NCBI RefSeq assembly: GCF_002723615.1
Contig: NZ_KZ304969.1
Span: 1-55,746 of the forward strand
Source: Limimaricola cinnabarinus
Lineage (GTDB): Bacteria; Pseudomonadota; Alphaproteobacteria; Rhodobacterales; Rhodobacteraceae
DNA: 55,746 nucleotides
Direction: 5' to 3'
The position numbers were made by a program, and so were the translations under genes. Below are positions 7,589 through 16,526 of this stretch, in pieces. Every line of letters begins with the position of its first letter. Position 1 is the first letter of the stretch. The notes under the pieces were generated by a model. The model was given only the letters and a program-made list of their open reading frames with translations, ran no database searches and was not told where the DNA came from.

Positions 7589-8793
7589 AGCCGGAACACG
7601 AGCGCCTTGAGATAGCCGCCCTCCGCGAGCTGCGGCAGCACCGGGTGATCGGCCCCGGCAAAGCCGGTGTAGCAGATCGCGCCGCGGCGCCCCGCCTTGC
7701 CGATGCCGCGCGCCGAGGCCGCGCGGAACTTGGCGAGATCGGCGGCATGCGAGCAGGAGCACAGCACCAGATAGCCCCCCTCCTCGACAAGCGGCGCCGC
7801 CAGCCGCGCGATCCGCTCATAGGCCCGAAGCCCCGGCTCCAGCGCCGGTTTCGACGGCGCGAAGGCGGGCGGATCGCAGACCACCACCTCGAAGCGGCGG
7901 CCCTCCTTGTCGAGCGCCGCGAGCGTGTCGAAGGCGTCGCCCTGCCGGGTCTCGAAGCGGTCGGCCACGCCGGAGGCCTCCGCGCCGCGGCGCGCCAGAT
8001 CCAGCGCCGGGGCCGAGCCGTCGACGGCAAGTGCCGAGGCCGCGCCCCGCGCCAGCGCCGCAAGGCCGAAGCCGCCGACATGGGAGAACACGTCGAGCAC
8101 GCGCGCGTCCCGCGACAGCCCGGCGGCGAAGGCGTGGTTCGGGCGCTGGTCGTAGAACAGCCCCGTCTTCTGCCCGCCCATCAGGTCGGCCATGTAGACG
8201 GCCCCGTTCATCGGCACCTCGACCGGCCCCTCGGGCGCGTCGCCGCGCAGCATCCGCAGCTCCTCGCCAAGCCCCTCCAGCCCGCGCGCGCGGCCCGAGC
8301 CGTTGAGCACGACCCGCCGGATGCCGGTGGCGGCAAGAAGCGCGTCGGCGATGGTCTCGGCCCCCGCATCGGCCCATGCGGCGTTGGGCTGCAGCACCGC
8401 GATATCGCCGAAGCGGTCGATCACCACGCCGGGCAGCCCGTCGGCCTCGGCATGCACCAGCCGGTAGAAGGGCGCGTCGAACAGCGCCTCGCGGTGGCGC
8501 AGCGCCACGCTGAGCCTCGTGGCGATCCAGTCGCCGTCGATCACCGCCTCCGGGTCGCGGTCGAGCACGCGGGCGGCGATCTTCGAGTCCGGGTTGACGG
8601 TGACCACCGCCATCGGACGTCGCTCGGCATCCTCAAGCACGGCGAGGCTGCCGGGCGCCAGTTTCCTGGTGCGGCGGTCGAGGACCATCTCGTTGGCGAA
8701 GACCCAAGGGAAGCCGTGGCGAACCGCGCGGGCATCGGCCTTGGGCATCAGCCGGACAGTGGGATAGGGCGGGAGGTGCGGGAAGGGTGTCAT
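7585..8793 (-). CDS. Class I SAM-dependent RNA methyltransferase (RlmI-like)
   Basis: A 402-residue protein with the layout of the RlmI/RlmK group: an N-terminal PUA-like RNA-binding domain (PWVFANEM region, about residues 25-100), a middle domain, and a Rossmann methyltransferase domain with the SAM motif [12 protein letters not shown] and the catalytic-site DPPAF followed by APSK. RlmI makes m5C in 23S rRNA; the exact target here is not certain. ATG 8793 is chosen because it gives the family N-terminus and a purine-rich GGAGGGCGC lies upstream; an in-frame extension to 8832 has no support. It is divergent from edd and coupled to the PIN gene by a four-base overlap. Confidence 0.87.
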   Translation of the reverse strand: MTPFPHLPPYPTVRLMPKADARAVRHGFPWVFANEMVLDRRTRKLAPGSLAVLEDAERRPMAVVTVNPDSKIAARVLDRDPEAVIDGDWIATRLSVALRHREALFDAPFYRLVHAEADGLPGVVIDRFGDIAVLQPNAAWADAGAETIADALLAATGIRRVVLNGSGRARGLEGLGEELRMLRGDAPEGPVEVPMNGAVYMADLMGGQKTGLFYDQRPNHAFAAGLSRDARVLDVFSHVGGFGLAALARGAASALAVDGSAPALDLARRGAEASGVADRFETRQGDAFDTLAALDKEGRRFEVVVCDPPAFAPSKPALEPGLRAYERIARLAAPLVEEGGYLVLCSCSHAADLAKFRAASARGIGKAGRRGAICYTGFAGADHPVLPQLAEGGYLKALVFRL

Positions 8794-8911
8794 GCGCCCT
8801 CCTACCCCGCCCCGCGCGCCACGAAAAGCCATGTCGCGTGAAACCGCGCCACCTGCCCCCGTGTTTCCCCGCCAAGCGCCGCATTTGCCGCCCCGCCGCC
8901 CGGCGCAAAGG

Positions 8912-8940
8912 TTGTTAGCGCTAACGAAGCGTGCTAACGC
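8912..8940 (+). promoter_or_regulatory. Candidate sigma-70 promoter of edd
   Basis: TTGTTA (8912-8917), an exact 17-base spacer, TAACGC (8935-8940). This puts the transcription start near 8947, about 28 bases before the edd ATG. The -35 box lies inside the palindromic operator at 8914-8925. Confidence 0.5.
8914..8925. promoter_or_regulatory. LacI-type operator upstream of edd
   Basis: Perfect 12-base palindrome GTTAGCGCTAAC with a central CG, the hallmark of LacI-family operators. A second half-site GCTAAC follows at 8933-8938, over the -10. The position over the -35 predicts repression. The same GCGCTAAC half occurs twice upstream of fba. In Rhodobacter sphaeroides the LacI-family regulator CceR is described as controlling Entner-Doudoroff and gluconeogenic genes; the regulator gene itself is not in this window. 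Confidence 0.65.
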
Positions 8941-8974
8941 CGGGCCGACCCCGATTTACGACAGGAGCTGCCAG

Positions 8975-10777
8975 ATGGCCCTCAACCGCACGCTCGAAGC
9001 CGTCACCGACCGGATCCGCGCCCGCAGCGAAGGGCCGCGCCGGACCTATCTCGACCGGATGAGCGCCGCCGCCGCCGAAGGGCCGCGCCGCGCCCATCTG
9101 ACCTGCGGCAACCAGGCCCATGCCTATGCCGCGACCGGCGAGGACAAGGACGCGCTCGCCACCGGCCGCGCGCCGAACATCGGCATCATCACCGCCTACA
9201 ACGACATGCTCTCGGCGCATCAGCCCTTCGAGACCTATCCCGCGCTGATCCGCGAGGCCGCGCGCGCGGCGGGGGCCACGGCGCAGGTCGCGGGCGGGGT
9301 GCCGGCAATGTGCGACGGCGTGACCCAAGGCCAGACCGGCATGGAGCTGTCGCTGTTTTCGCGCGACGTGATCGCCATGGCCGCCGCCGTCGGCCTGTCG
9401 CACAACGTGTTCGACAGCTCGGTCTATCTGGGCGTCTGCGACAAGATCGTGCCCGGCCTCGTCATGGCCGCCGCGACGTTCGGCTATATCCCGGCGGTGT
9501 TCCTGCCCGCCGGTCCGATGACCTCCGGCCTGCCCAATGACGAAAAGGCCCGCGTGCGCCAGCAATTCGCGGCAGGCGAAGTGGGCCGCGACGCGCTGAT
9601 GGCGGCCGAGATGGCCTCCTATCACGGGCCGGGCACCTGCACCTTCTACGGCACCGCCAACTCCAACCAGATGCTGATGGAGTTCATGGGGCTGCATCTG
9701 CCCGGCGCGAGCTTCGTCAACCCGAACACCCCGCTGCGCGACGCGCTGACGGTGGCGGGCACCGAGCGGGCGGCGCAGATCACCGCGCTGGGCAACGAGT
9801 TCACGCCCGCCTCCGACGTGCTCGACGAGCGCGCCTTCGTCAACGGCATGGTCGGGCTGATGGCGACGGGCGGCTCGACCAACCTCGTGCTGCACCTGCC
9901 CGCCATGGCCAAGGCGGCGGGCATCATCCTCGATCTGGAGGATTTCGCGGAGCTGTCGGCGATCACCCCGCTGATGGCCAAGGTCTATCCCAACGGCCTT
10001 GCCGACGTGAACCATTTCCACGCCGCGGGCGGCCTCGGCTACATGATCGGAGAGCTGCTGAACGCGGGGCTCCTGCACCCCGACACCCGCACCGTTGCGG
10101 GCGAGGGGCTGGAGCTCTACACCCACGAGCCCAAGCTTTCCGAGGGCCGTGTCGCTTATGCCAAGGGCTCCGGCGAGACGCTCAACGACAAGATCCTGCG
10201 CCCCGCCACCGACCCGTTCCAGAAGACCGGCGGCCTGCGCCAGCTTTCGGGCAATATCGGCCGGGCGGTGATTAAGATCTCGGCCGTGGCACCCGAGCGC
10301 CACGTGATCGAGGCCAAGGCGCGGGTCTTTCACGATCAGGAAGCGGTCAAGACCGCCTTCCGCAACGGCGAGTTCACCGAGGACACGATCGTCATCGTCC
10401 GCTACCAGGGGCCAAAGTCGAACGGCATGCCAGAGCTGCACAACCTCACCCCGACGCTGGCGGTGCTGCAGGATCGCGGGCTCAAGGTGGCGCTGGTCAC
10501 CGACGGGCGCATGTCGGGGGCGAGCGGCAAGGTGCCGGCGGCGATCCATGTCACCCCCGAGGCCGCCGATGGCGGGGCCATCGCGCTGGTGCGCGACGGT
10601 GATCTCATGCGGCTCGACGCGACCGCGGGCACGCTTGAGGTGCTTGCCAGCCTCGAGGGTCGCGAGCCCGCCCCCGCCGATCTGGCGGGCAATGGCAACG
10701 GCGTCGGGCGCGAGCTGTTCGAGGTGTTCCGCCAGAATGTCGGCGGTGGCGCCTATGGCGCGACCGTGGTGGTCTGA
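8975..10777 (+). CDS. edd: Phosphogluconate dehydratase (6-phosphogluconate dehydratase)
   Basis: Converts 6-phosphogluconate to 2-keto-3-deoxy-6-phosphogluconate, the first dedicated step of the Entner-Doudoroff pathway. The 600-residue product matches the IlvD/Edd family (E. coli Edd is 603). The iron-sulphur cluster region is seen as AMCDGVTQG and VCDKIVPG, and the C-terminal half carries [14 protein letters not shown] 8975 has ACAGGAG at good spacing; an open frame upstream to 8792 is not used because it crosses the promoter. The LacI-type operator at 8914 suggests carbon-source control. It meets the convergent lipoprotein gene stop to stop, with no spacer. Confidence 0.96.
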   Translation: MALNRTLEAVTDRIRARSEGPRRTYLDRMSAAAAEGPRRAHLTCGNQAHAYAATGEDKDALATGRAPNIGIITAYNDMLSAHQPFETYPALIREAARAAGATAQVAGGVPAMCDGVTQGQTGMELSLFSRDVIAMAAAVGLSHNVFDSSVYLGVCDKIVPGLVMAAATFGYIPAVFLPAGPMTSGLPNDEKARVRQQFAAGEVGRDALMAAEMASYHGPGTCTFYGTANSNQMLMEFMGLHLPGASFVNPNTPLRDALTVAGTERAAQITALGNEFTPASDVLDERAFVNGMVGLMATGGSTNLVLHLPAMAKAAGIILDLEDFAELSAITPLMAKVYPNGLADVNHFHAAGGLGYMIGELLNAGLLHPDTRTVAGEGLELYTHEPKLSEGRVAYAKGSGETLNDKILRPATDPFQKTGGLRQLSGNIGRAVIKISAVAPERHVIEAKARVFHDQEAVKTAFRNGEFTEDTIVIVRYQGPKSNGMPELHNLTPTLAVLQDRGLKVALVTDGRMSGASGKVPAAIHVTPEAADGGAIALVRDGDLMRLDATAGTLEVLASLEGREPAPADLAGNGNGVGRELFEVFRQNVGGGAYGATVVV

Positions 10778-11380
10778 TCACTCGGTGGTGGCGTGGAACT
10801 GCCCCGTCAGGACATGCGGCTGATCGGTGTAGGGCGCGGTGAGGATCGTGCCCGACACCTCGCCCGCCAGCACCCGCCCGCCTCTTCCGCGCAGCGGGCT
10901 CTCGATGGTGATGTCGAGCCGGCGGCTTTCCCCCGCCAGCGGCAGCTCCGCGCCGAAGCCCGCCGCCACCTCGCCGCTGCGCCGCGCGCCGTCGCGGGTC
11001 AGCGCCAGCCTGCCCTGCCCGGGCACGAGTGGCAGGCTGTCAATGGCGACCGCCTCGCCGAGAAACGCGCCCGAGATGTCGTGCAGCCGCCCCTCCACGG
11101 GCAGCACCGTGCTGGCATTGGCGAAATCGAGATCGAGCGTCAGCCCGCCCTCGATCCGCCCGCTGGGCGTGATGTCGGCCTCGCGGATATCGGCGGCAAA
11201 GCCGCCCTCGTAGCGGGCGCTGCCACCGCGCGGCAGGTCGAACGCCGCCGGGCGGTCGAGAAGCCGGCCAAAGGCCGCGCGATCGAAATGCGGCGGCGGC
11301 AGGTCCGCCACCTGCCCGCCGCCGCCGCATCCGGCAAGGACCGCCGCGCAGGCAAGACCCATGAAACCCTCGCGCGGCAT
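10778..11380 (-). CDS. Putative lipoprotein, beta-rich
   Basis: A 200-residue protein with a type II signal peptide: MPREGFMGLACAAVLAG followed by C18 (lipobox LAGC) and a GGGG spacer, so it should be lipidated and, lacking an Asp at +2, sorted to the outer membrane. The body is rich in short strands and Gly turns (ARYEGGFAADI, LTLDLDFAN, GRLHDISGAFLG, GEVAAGFGAEL), as in the C-terminal barrels of transferrin-binding-protein-B-like lipoproteins. That resemblance is structural inference only. A strong GGAGGAGGAAGG precedes the ATG. It sits between edd and eda but on the opposite strand, so a metabolic link is doubtful. Confidence 0.75.
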   Translation of the reverse strand: MPREGFMGLACAAVLAGCGGGGQVADLPPPHFDRAAFGRLLDRPAAFDLPRGGSARYEGGFAADIREADITPSGRIEGGLTLDLDFANASTVLPVEGRLHDISGAFLGEAVAIDSLPLVPGQGRLALTRDGARRSGEVAAGFGAELPLAGESRRLDITIESPLRGRGGRVLAGEVSGTILTAPYTDQPHVLTGQFHATTE

Positions 11381-11484
11381 TGCCTTCCTCCTCCAGCCCG
11401 CCCAGATTTGCGCGAAATCGTTAATCTCCCGTTAACGGCGAGCCTCCAAACCCCCTTTCACCCCCAAGACGACAGGACCCTGCG

Positions 11485-12126
11485 ATGACCCCCGAACATG
11501 CCTCAGAACTGACCGCCAAGGTCTGCGCCCTCGCCCCGGTGATCCCGGTGCTGGTGGTCGAGGATGCCGCCCATGCCGCCGATCTGGCGCGCGCGCTGGT
11601 CGAGGGCGGCCTGCCCGCGCTCGAGGTGACGCTGCGCACGCCTTCGGCGCTCGAGGTGATCCGCGAAATGGCGCGCGTCGAGGGCGGCGTGGTCGGCGCG
11701 GGCACGCTTCTGACGCCCGATGATGTCGAGGCCGCCAAGGAGGCGGGGGCCACATTCGGCGTCTGCCCCGGTGCCACGAAGCGCATCCTCGACGCCTGCG
11801 AGGCCAACGACCTGCCGCTCCTGCCCGCCGCCGCCACCGCCTCCGAGGTGCTGCGGCTCTATGAGCGCGGCTACACGGTGCAGAAGTTCTTCCCGGCCGA
11901 GGTCAATGGCGGCGTGCCCGCGCTGAAGGCGATCGGCGCGCCGATCCCGCAGGTGAAGTTCTGCCCCACCGGCGGCGTCAGCCTCAAGAACGCGCCCGAT
12001 TATCTCGCGCTCTCCAACACGCTCTGCGTCGGCGGAAGCTGGGTCGCGCCCAGGGAGATGGTGGCTTCGGGCGACTGGGCCGGGATCGCCCGCCTCGCCG
12101 CCGAGGCCGCGGCGCTGCCGCGCTGA
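11485..12126 (+). CDS. eda: 2-keto-3-deoxy-6-phosphogluconate aldolase
   Basis: Splits KDPG into pyruvate and glyceraldehyde 3-phosphate, completing the Entner-Doudoroff pathway begun by edd. The 213-residue product is a class I aldolase barrel; the Schiff-base lysine is K134 in VQKFFPAE and the general-base Glu is E47 in LEVTLR. The C-terminal phosphate site CPTGGVS and VGGSW are present. ATG 11485 has AGGACC upstream. Unlike many species, edd and eda are not adjacent: the lipoprotein gene lies between them on the other strand, so eda needs its own promoter. I see no copy of the edd operator in front of it. Confidence 0.95.
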   Translation: MTPEHASELTAKVCALAPVIPVLVVEDAAHAADLARALVEGGLPALEVTLRTPSALEVIREMARVEGGVVGAGTLLTPDDVEAAKEAGATFGVCPGATKRILDACEANDLPLLPAAATASEVLRLYERGYTVQKFFPAEVNGGVPALKAIGAPIPQVKFCPTGGVSLKNAPDYLALSNTLCVGGSWVAPREMVASGDWAGIARLAAEAAALPR

Positions 12127-12145
12127 GACGGCGGCGCGTGGCGGC

Positions 12146-12412
12146 CTAGACTGCTGCGCGCCCCGCCCGCCCGCCGCGCCGCCGCGCCGCGGCGCCATTG
12201 CCCAGCCCCTCGACCAGCACCGCCGTCATCGGATGCCCCTCGGGCGCGGTCGCATGACGCTCGAGCAGCCGCCGGATCGCCGTGGCGGGCTCCAGCCCTT
12301 CGGGCAGCGACAGCGCCCAGTCGAGAAAGATCGACCGGCATTCGCCCGGCGTGATCCCCTCGATCCTGTAGGCCTCGCGCACCAGCCCCTTGGGGTCAAT
12401 CTCGTCGCTCAT
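12146..12412 (-). CDS. Conserved small protein coupled to glnE
   Basis: An 88-residue protein with no signal or membrane segment. The first 65 residues look like a compact helical domain (GLVREAYRIEGIT, CRSIFLDWALSLPEG, AIRRLLERHA), followed by a basic tail of Arg/Gly/Ala. Its ATG overlaps the glnE stop codon in ATGA, so it is translated from the glnE transcript. I do not recognise a named family; the coupling and coherent helical content support it as a real gene. Confidence 0.7.
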   Translation of the reverse strand: MSDEIDPKGLVREAYRIEGITPGECRSIFLDWALSLPEGLEPATAIRRLLERHATAPEGHPMTAVLVEGLGNGAAARRRGGRAGRAAV

Positions 12413-15195
12413 CCGTTCTCTCCCGGCCGGGCGCCCTGCAAGGCGCGATCGATCACCTCCTCTGCCCGCGCGGCCGCCGCGTCAAGGGCGCGGCGCAGAT
12501 CGTCCAGCGTCTCGCAGCCGCTCTCGCGCAGCATCACCCGCGCGCCGCCCTCGGCCGGGTCCTCGGGCAGAGGCCCGCCGCCGGTCAGCAGCCGCGCCAC
12601 GCATTGCACGCCGCGAAACAGCGCCGCCGCGTGATCGAGCGCCCGCGCGCCCGCGTCATCGACGAGCCCCGCCGCGCGCCCCGCCTCGATCTGCGCGGTG
12701 ATCTCGCGCCCGGCCGAGCCCGCGCGCAGCGCGAGGCTCTGGGCGAAAAGCTCCACATCCTGAAGCCGCCCCGCCCCGTCGCGCAGGTTCCAGCCATGGG
12801 AGGCGGGCCGCGCCTCGGCCAGCCGCGCCCGCATCGCTGCCAGATCGGCGAGCACCGTCTCGCCGTCCGCCTTCTGCGCGATGAGGTCGCGGCGGAAATC
12901 CTCGATCTCCTCGCCAAGCCCCGGCTCGCCCGCCACCGCGCGCGCGCGGGTCAGCGCCAGGTGCTCCCAGGTCCAGGCCTCGTCCTGCTGATAGGCGCGA
13001 AAGGCCGGCAATGCCGTGGCCACCGGCCCCTGCCGCCCCGAGGGGCGCAGCCGCATGTCGACCTCGTAGAGCCGTCCGTCGGGCATCGGCGCGGTCAGCG
13101 CGGTGATGAGCCCTTGGGTGAAGCGCGCATACCATGCCCGCGTGGCAAGCGGGCGCGGGCCGTCCGAGGCCTCCACCCCCGCCGCGTCGTAGATCACGAT
13201 CAGGTCGAGATCCGAGGAGGAGGCCAGCCGCCCCGCCCCGAGCGAACCCATCGCCAGCACCGACAGCCCGCGCCCCGGGGGCGGGCCATGGCGGCGGGCG
13301 ATCTCGTCGATCACCACCGGCACGAGGGCGGCGACCACCGCCTCGGCCAGCTCGGCATATTCGCGGCCGGCGATGCCTGCGTCGATCAGCCCGCGCAGGT
13401 GATGCACCCCGATGCGGAAATGCAGCTCCTTGGCCCAGACCCGCGCCGCGCCGAGCCGCGCCTCGTGATCGGGCTGGCGCGCCAGAAGCCCGGCCAGCTC
13501 CGAGCGCAGCGCATCGACGCCGGGCCAGTCGGCGAAAAAGCCGCCGCCGATCACCGCGTCGAGCACGCCCGAATTGCGCGACAGGTATTGCGCCAGCCCC
13601 GGCGCGGTGGCGCAGATGTCGACGATGAGCCGGGTGAGCTGCGGGTTGGCCTCGAACAGCGAGAAAAGCTGCACCCCCGCCGGAAGCCCGGCGAGAAAGG
13701 CGTCGAACTGCGCCAGCGCCTCCTCGGGGCGCGCGGCCTCCGACAGCGCCTTGAGGATCTCCGGGCGCAACCGGTCGAATATCTCGACCGCGCGGTCCGA
13801 GCGCAGCGCCGGATAGCCGGGCCAGCGCGCGGTCACGTCCTCGCCGAACTCGGGCGCCTCGGCGGGCGCATGGCCGGGGGCAAAGAAATCCTCGGTCAGC
13901 GCATGCACCTCTTCGAGCCGCGCGGTCAGCTCGGATTTCAGCTCCGCCAGATCGCGCCCCATGAAGGCGGCCAGCCGCTCGAAGCCCTCTTCCGAGGAAG
14001 GCAGCTTGTGGGTCTGCTGATCGCCGATCATCTGCACCCGGTGTTCGACCTCGCGATGCGCGCGGTAATGCCGGGTCAGCGCCTCGGCGGTGTCGCGATC
14101 GATCCAGCCCGCCTGCGCCAGCCGGTCGAGCCCCTGAACCGTGCCGCGCACGCGCAAGGAGGGATCGCGCCCGCCCGAGATGAGCTGCCGGGTCTGGGTA
14201 AAGAACTCGATCTCGCGGATGCCGCCACGGCCGAGCTTCATGTCGTGGCCCGGCAGGCTGAGCGCGCCGCCAAGCCCCTTGTGATCGCGGATCTTGAGCC
14301 GCATGTCATGCGCGTCGCGGATCGCGTGGAAATCGAGATGCCTGCGCCAGACGAAGGGGCGCAGCGTCTCGTTGAAGCGGGCCCCGGCGGCGAGATCGCC
14401 CGCGCAGGGCCGCGCCTTGATCCAGGCCGCGCGCTCCCATGTGCGGCCGACGCTCTCGTAATACTGCTCGGCCGCGCCCATCGACAGGCAGACCGGCGTG
14501 ACGGCGGCGTCGGGCCTGAGCCGCAGATCGGTGCGAAACACGTAGCCCTCGCCGGTGATGTCGCCGATCAGCGCGGCGAGCTTGCGCGTCACCCGCACCA
14601 GCACGCTGCGCGCCTCATGCTGGTCGAGCCCCTCGTAGCGGGTCTCGTCGTAAAGGCAGATGAGATCGATATCCGACGAATAGTTCAGCTCATGCGCGCC
14701 CATCTTGCCCATGGCAAAAAGCACCATGCCCGCGCCGCTCTCGATATCGGCCTCGGTCATGCCGGGCAGCTTGCCGCGCGCGATCTGCGGCGCGATCAGC
14801 GTCTCCAGCCCGGCCTGAAGTGCCGCATCGGCCAGCCGGGTGAGGCTGCCCGTCACCTCCTCCAAGGGCCAGGCCCCGCCCAGATCGGCCAGCGCCGCGA
14901 TCAGCGCCACGCGCCGCTTGGCCTGCCGCAGCCTTGGGCCCAGCGCCGCGAGATCGTGGCCCCCGAGATCCGAAAGCTCGGCGGCGACCGCGCCCTCGGG
15001 ATCGGCGCAGGCGGCCTCCAGCCAGCCATGCTCGCGGCCGATCAGGCCGGCGAGATAGGGGCTGCACCCGGCGGTGCCGCCGATCAGCTCGGCGGTGGCG
15101 GGCTCGGCCCAGCCGCAAAGCTGGCGGGCCTCTGCGGCCTTGTCGGGATCGAGGGGGCGCGGGGCGCGGCGCAGGCGCGAGGCGAGATCGGTCAT
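12409..15195 (-). CDS. glnE: Bifunctional glutamine synthetase adenylyltransferase / deadenylase
   Basis: A 928-residue enzyme that adds and removes AMP on glutamine synthetase in response to PII and glutamine, so controlling nitrogen assimilation. Both nucleotidyltransferase domains are complete: the N-terminal deadenylase with NYSSDIDLICLYD (near residue 170) and the C-terminal adenylylase with ASSDLDLIVIYD (near residue 665). Each keeps its DxD metal site. The linking domain contains ENPQLTRLIVDICA. Length is near E. coli GlnE (946). The upstream region (15196-15393) is shared with the divergent DUF2852 gene and holds two copies of a 19-base dyad. Confidence 0.95.
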   Translation of the reverse strand: MTDLASRLRRAPRPLDPDKAAEARQLCGWAEPATAELIGGTAGCSPYLAGLIGREHGWLEAACADPEGAVAAELSDLGGHDLAALGPRLRQAKRRVALIAALADLGGAWPLEEVTGSLTRLADAALQAGLETLIAPQIARGKLPGMTEADIESGAGMVLFAMGKMGAHELNYSSDIDLICLYDETRYEGLDQHEARSVLVRVTRKLAALIGDITGEGYVFRTDLRLRPDAAVTPVCLSMGAAEQYYESVGRTWERAAWIKARPCAGDLAAGARFNETLRPFVWRRHLDFHAIRDAHDMRLKIRDHKGLGGALSLPGHDMKLGRGGIREIEFFTQTRQLISGGRDPSLRVRGTVQGLDRLAQAGWIDRDTAEALTRHYRAHREVEHRVQMIGDQQTHKLPSSEEGFERLAAFMGRDLAELKSELTARLEEVHALTEDFFAPGHAPAEAPEFGEDVTARWPGYPALRSDRAVEIFDRLRPEILKALSEAARPEEALAQFDAFLAGLPAGVQLFSLFEANPQLTRLIVDICATAPGLAQYLSRNSGVLDAVIGGGFFADWPGVDALRSELAGLLARQPDHEARLGAARVWAKELHFRIGVHHLRGLIDAGIAGREYAELAEAVVAALVPVVIDEIARRHGPPPGRGLSVLAMGSLGAGRLASSSDLDLIVIYDAAGVEASDGPRPLATRAWYARFTQGLITALTAPMPDGRLYEVDMRLRPSGRQGPVATALPAFRAYQQDEAWTWEHLALTRARAVAGEPGLGEEIEDFRRDLIAQKADGETVLADLAAMRARLAEARPASHGWNLRDGAGRLQDVELFAQSLALRAGSAGREITAQIEAGRAAGLVDDAGARALDHAAALFRGVQCVARLLTGGGPLPEDPAEGGARVMLRESGCETLDDLRRALDAAAARAEEVIDRALQGARPGENG

Positions 15196-15270
15196 GACCG
15201 GACCGTGGCGCGCCGCGCGTGGGGCGTCAATCGCTCCGCGATGCCGGCGGAACGGGAAAGGGAGAGAAAA

Positions 15271-15289
15271 ATGTTAAAGACATTCACAT
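15271..15289. promoter_or_regulatory. Imperfect 19-base dyad (copy 1), putative operator
   Basis: ATGTTAAAGACATTCACAT: arms ATGTTAA and TTCACAT around a five-base centre, one mismatch from a perfect dyad. It lies 76 bases from the glnE start on the glnE side of the divergent region. The right arm is identical to that of the copy at 15330. Confidence 0.5.
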
Positions 15290-15329
15290 CACCCCTTGCA
15301 GCCCGCCCCGCCGCTTCCCATCTGCTGTA

Positions 15330-15348
15330 ATGTGAAACGCATTCACAT
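15330..15348. promoter_or_regulatory. Perfect 19-base dyad (copy 2), putative operator
   Basis: ATGTGAAACGCATTCACAT: perfect seven-base arms ATGTGAA / TTCACAT around ACGCA. Its centre is 59 bases from that of copy 1. It lies 46 bases before the DUF2852 start codon. The regulator is unknown; the arm and spacer layout is not that of a standard CRP or FNR site. Confidence 0.55.
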
Positions 15349-15393
15349 CCCACCGGCCCGAAAGACGGGCCCCGCCTGCGAAGGAGTGCCTCG

Positions 15394-15852
15394 ATGACCA
15401 CGACCGACATGCCCCTGTCCCCCCGCGCCGGCCGGTCCGGGTTCAAGGACTGGCTCACCCGCAGCGAAGCCTGGCTCGACGCCCGCGGCAAACCCGCCTG
15501 GATCGCCGCCATGGTGCTGGGCTTCATCGCCTTCTGGCCGATCGGCCTCGCCCTTCTCGCCTACATGATCTGGAGCAAGCGCATGTTCACCAAATCCTGC
15601 CGCAACCGGTCCGCCCGCGTCTCGCCCTTCACGACGATGCGTTCCTCGGGCAACAGCGCCTTCGACGCCTACAAGAGCGAGACGCTGCGCCGGCTTGAAG
15701 AGGAGCAGCGCGCCTTCGAGAGCTTCCTCGAGCGGCTGCGCGAAGCCAAGGACAAGGCCGAGTTCGACCAGTTCATGGACGACCGCGCCGCCAAGGCCCG
15801 CGACGCCAAGAGCGCCGAGACCGAGGATGACAACGGCAAGGACGCCGCCTGA
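15394..15852 (+). CDS. DUF2852-family membrane protein
   Basis: A 152-residue protein with one clear membrane helix, AAMVLGFIAFWPIGLALLAYM (roughly residues 40-62), followed by WSKRMF. The cytoplasmic C-terminal half has a charged helical or coiled-coil segment (RRLEEEQRAFESFLERLREAKDKAEFDQFM) and an acidic end. The arrangement matches DUF2852, common in Rhodobacterales and without an assigned function. GAAGGAG lies well placed before ATG 15394. The two dyads upstream suggest it is regulated. Confidence 0.85.
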   Translation: MTTTDMPLSPRAGRSGFKDWLTRSEAWLDARGKPAWIAAMVLGFIAFWPIGLALLAYMIWSKRMFTKSCRNRSARVSPFTTMRSSGNSAFDAYKSETLRRLEEEQRAFESFLERLREAKDKAEFDQFMDDRAAKARDAKSAETEDDNGKDAA

Positions 15853-15867
15853 TCCGTGATGCCGAAC

Positions 15868-15893
15868 GCGGCCCCCTTTCACCGGGGGGCCGC
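15868..15893 (+). terminator. Hairpin after the DUF2852 gene
   Basis: GCGGCCCCC (15868-15876) pairs with GGGGGCCGC (15885-15893) around a short loop. No T-run follows, so it may be a weak or Rho-assisted terminator. Confidence 0.5.
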
Positions 15894-15934
15894 GCCGCTT
15901 GCCCCGACCCCGCCTTGCATGAGAGGATCGCGAC

Positions 15935-16396
15935 ATGACCGTGACACCGACCTTCGCCGCCCGGCTGCGCGGCCTGCCCGACCCCGAGACCAGCCCCGAC
16001 TGCTACGAGGGCGTCGCGCTCAAGCGCGGGATCGCCTGGCTCGTCGACGTCACCGTGATCGCGGTGATCTGCGCGCTTCTGGTGCCGCTGACCGCCTTCG
16101 TGGGGCTGTTCTTCTTTCCGATGATGATGATGGTGGTGGGCTTCTTCTACCGCGTCGCCACCATCGCCTCCGGCTCGGCCACATGGGGGATGCGGCTCAT
16201 GGCGATCGAGCTGCGCGACGGCGAGGATCGCCCGCTCGATACCGGCCAGGCCCTCGCGCATACCGGCGCCTATGCCGTGTCGATGATGATCTTTCCGCTG
16301 CAGCTCGTCTCCATGGCGATGATGCTGCTGACCCCGCATGGCCAGGGTCTCGGCGACAGCATCCTCGCCACCACGGCGCTGCGCCGCCGCCGCTGA
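15935..16396 (+). CDS. RDD-family membrane protein
   Basis: A 153-residue inner-membrane protein. After a soluble N-terminus, GVALKRGIAWLVDVTVIAVI gives the first membrane segment with the Arg-Asp pair typical of RDD proteins (R in LKRG, D in LVDV). Two more hydrophobic segments follow (LFFFPMMMMVVGFFY and MMIFPLQLVSMAMMLL), with TWGMRLMAIELRD between them. Function is unknown for most of the family; some members are ion antiporters. AGAGGATCG precedes the ATG. Confidence 0.85.
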   Translation: MTVTPTFAARLRGLPDPETSPDCYEGVALKRGIAWLVDVTVIAVICALLVPLTAFVGLFFFPMMMMVVGFFYRVATIASGSATWGMRLMAIELRDGEDRPLDTGQALAHTGAYAVSMMIFPLQLVSMAMMLLTPHGQGLGDSILATTALRRRR

Positions 16397-16497
16397 GCCG
16401 GCGGGCTTCGGGCCGGGCCTCGGGCAACCACGACCCCCGGCGGGCGGGCGATCTGCCCCCGGGGGACTTGGCAGCTGCCCGGTCCGGCGCTAGCTTT

Positions 16498-16526
16498 GCT
16501 CGGGACAAGGAGCCCGAGCCCTTTTT
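16498..16526 (+). promoter_or_regulatory. Terminator-like hairpin with the Shine-Dalgarno sequence in its loop, in the bpt leader
   Basis: GCTCGGG (16498-16504) pairs with CCCGAGC (16513-16519), and TTTTT (16522-16526) runs straight into the ATG at 16527. The only Shine-Dalgarno candidate, AAGGAG (16507-16512), is in the loop. Folding would bring it nearer the start codon while the RNA looks like an intrinsic terminator. Confidence 0.55.

Noticed and set aside
11381-11484. A copy of the edd/fba operator before eda
   Set aside because: CGTTAA and GTTAACG occur, but the GCGCTAAC core is absent.
12604-15330. 908-codon plus-strand frame opposite glnE
   Set aside because: Antisense shadow; glnE has both catalytic domains intact on the other strand.
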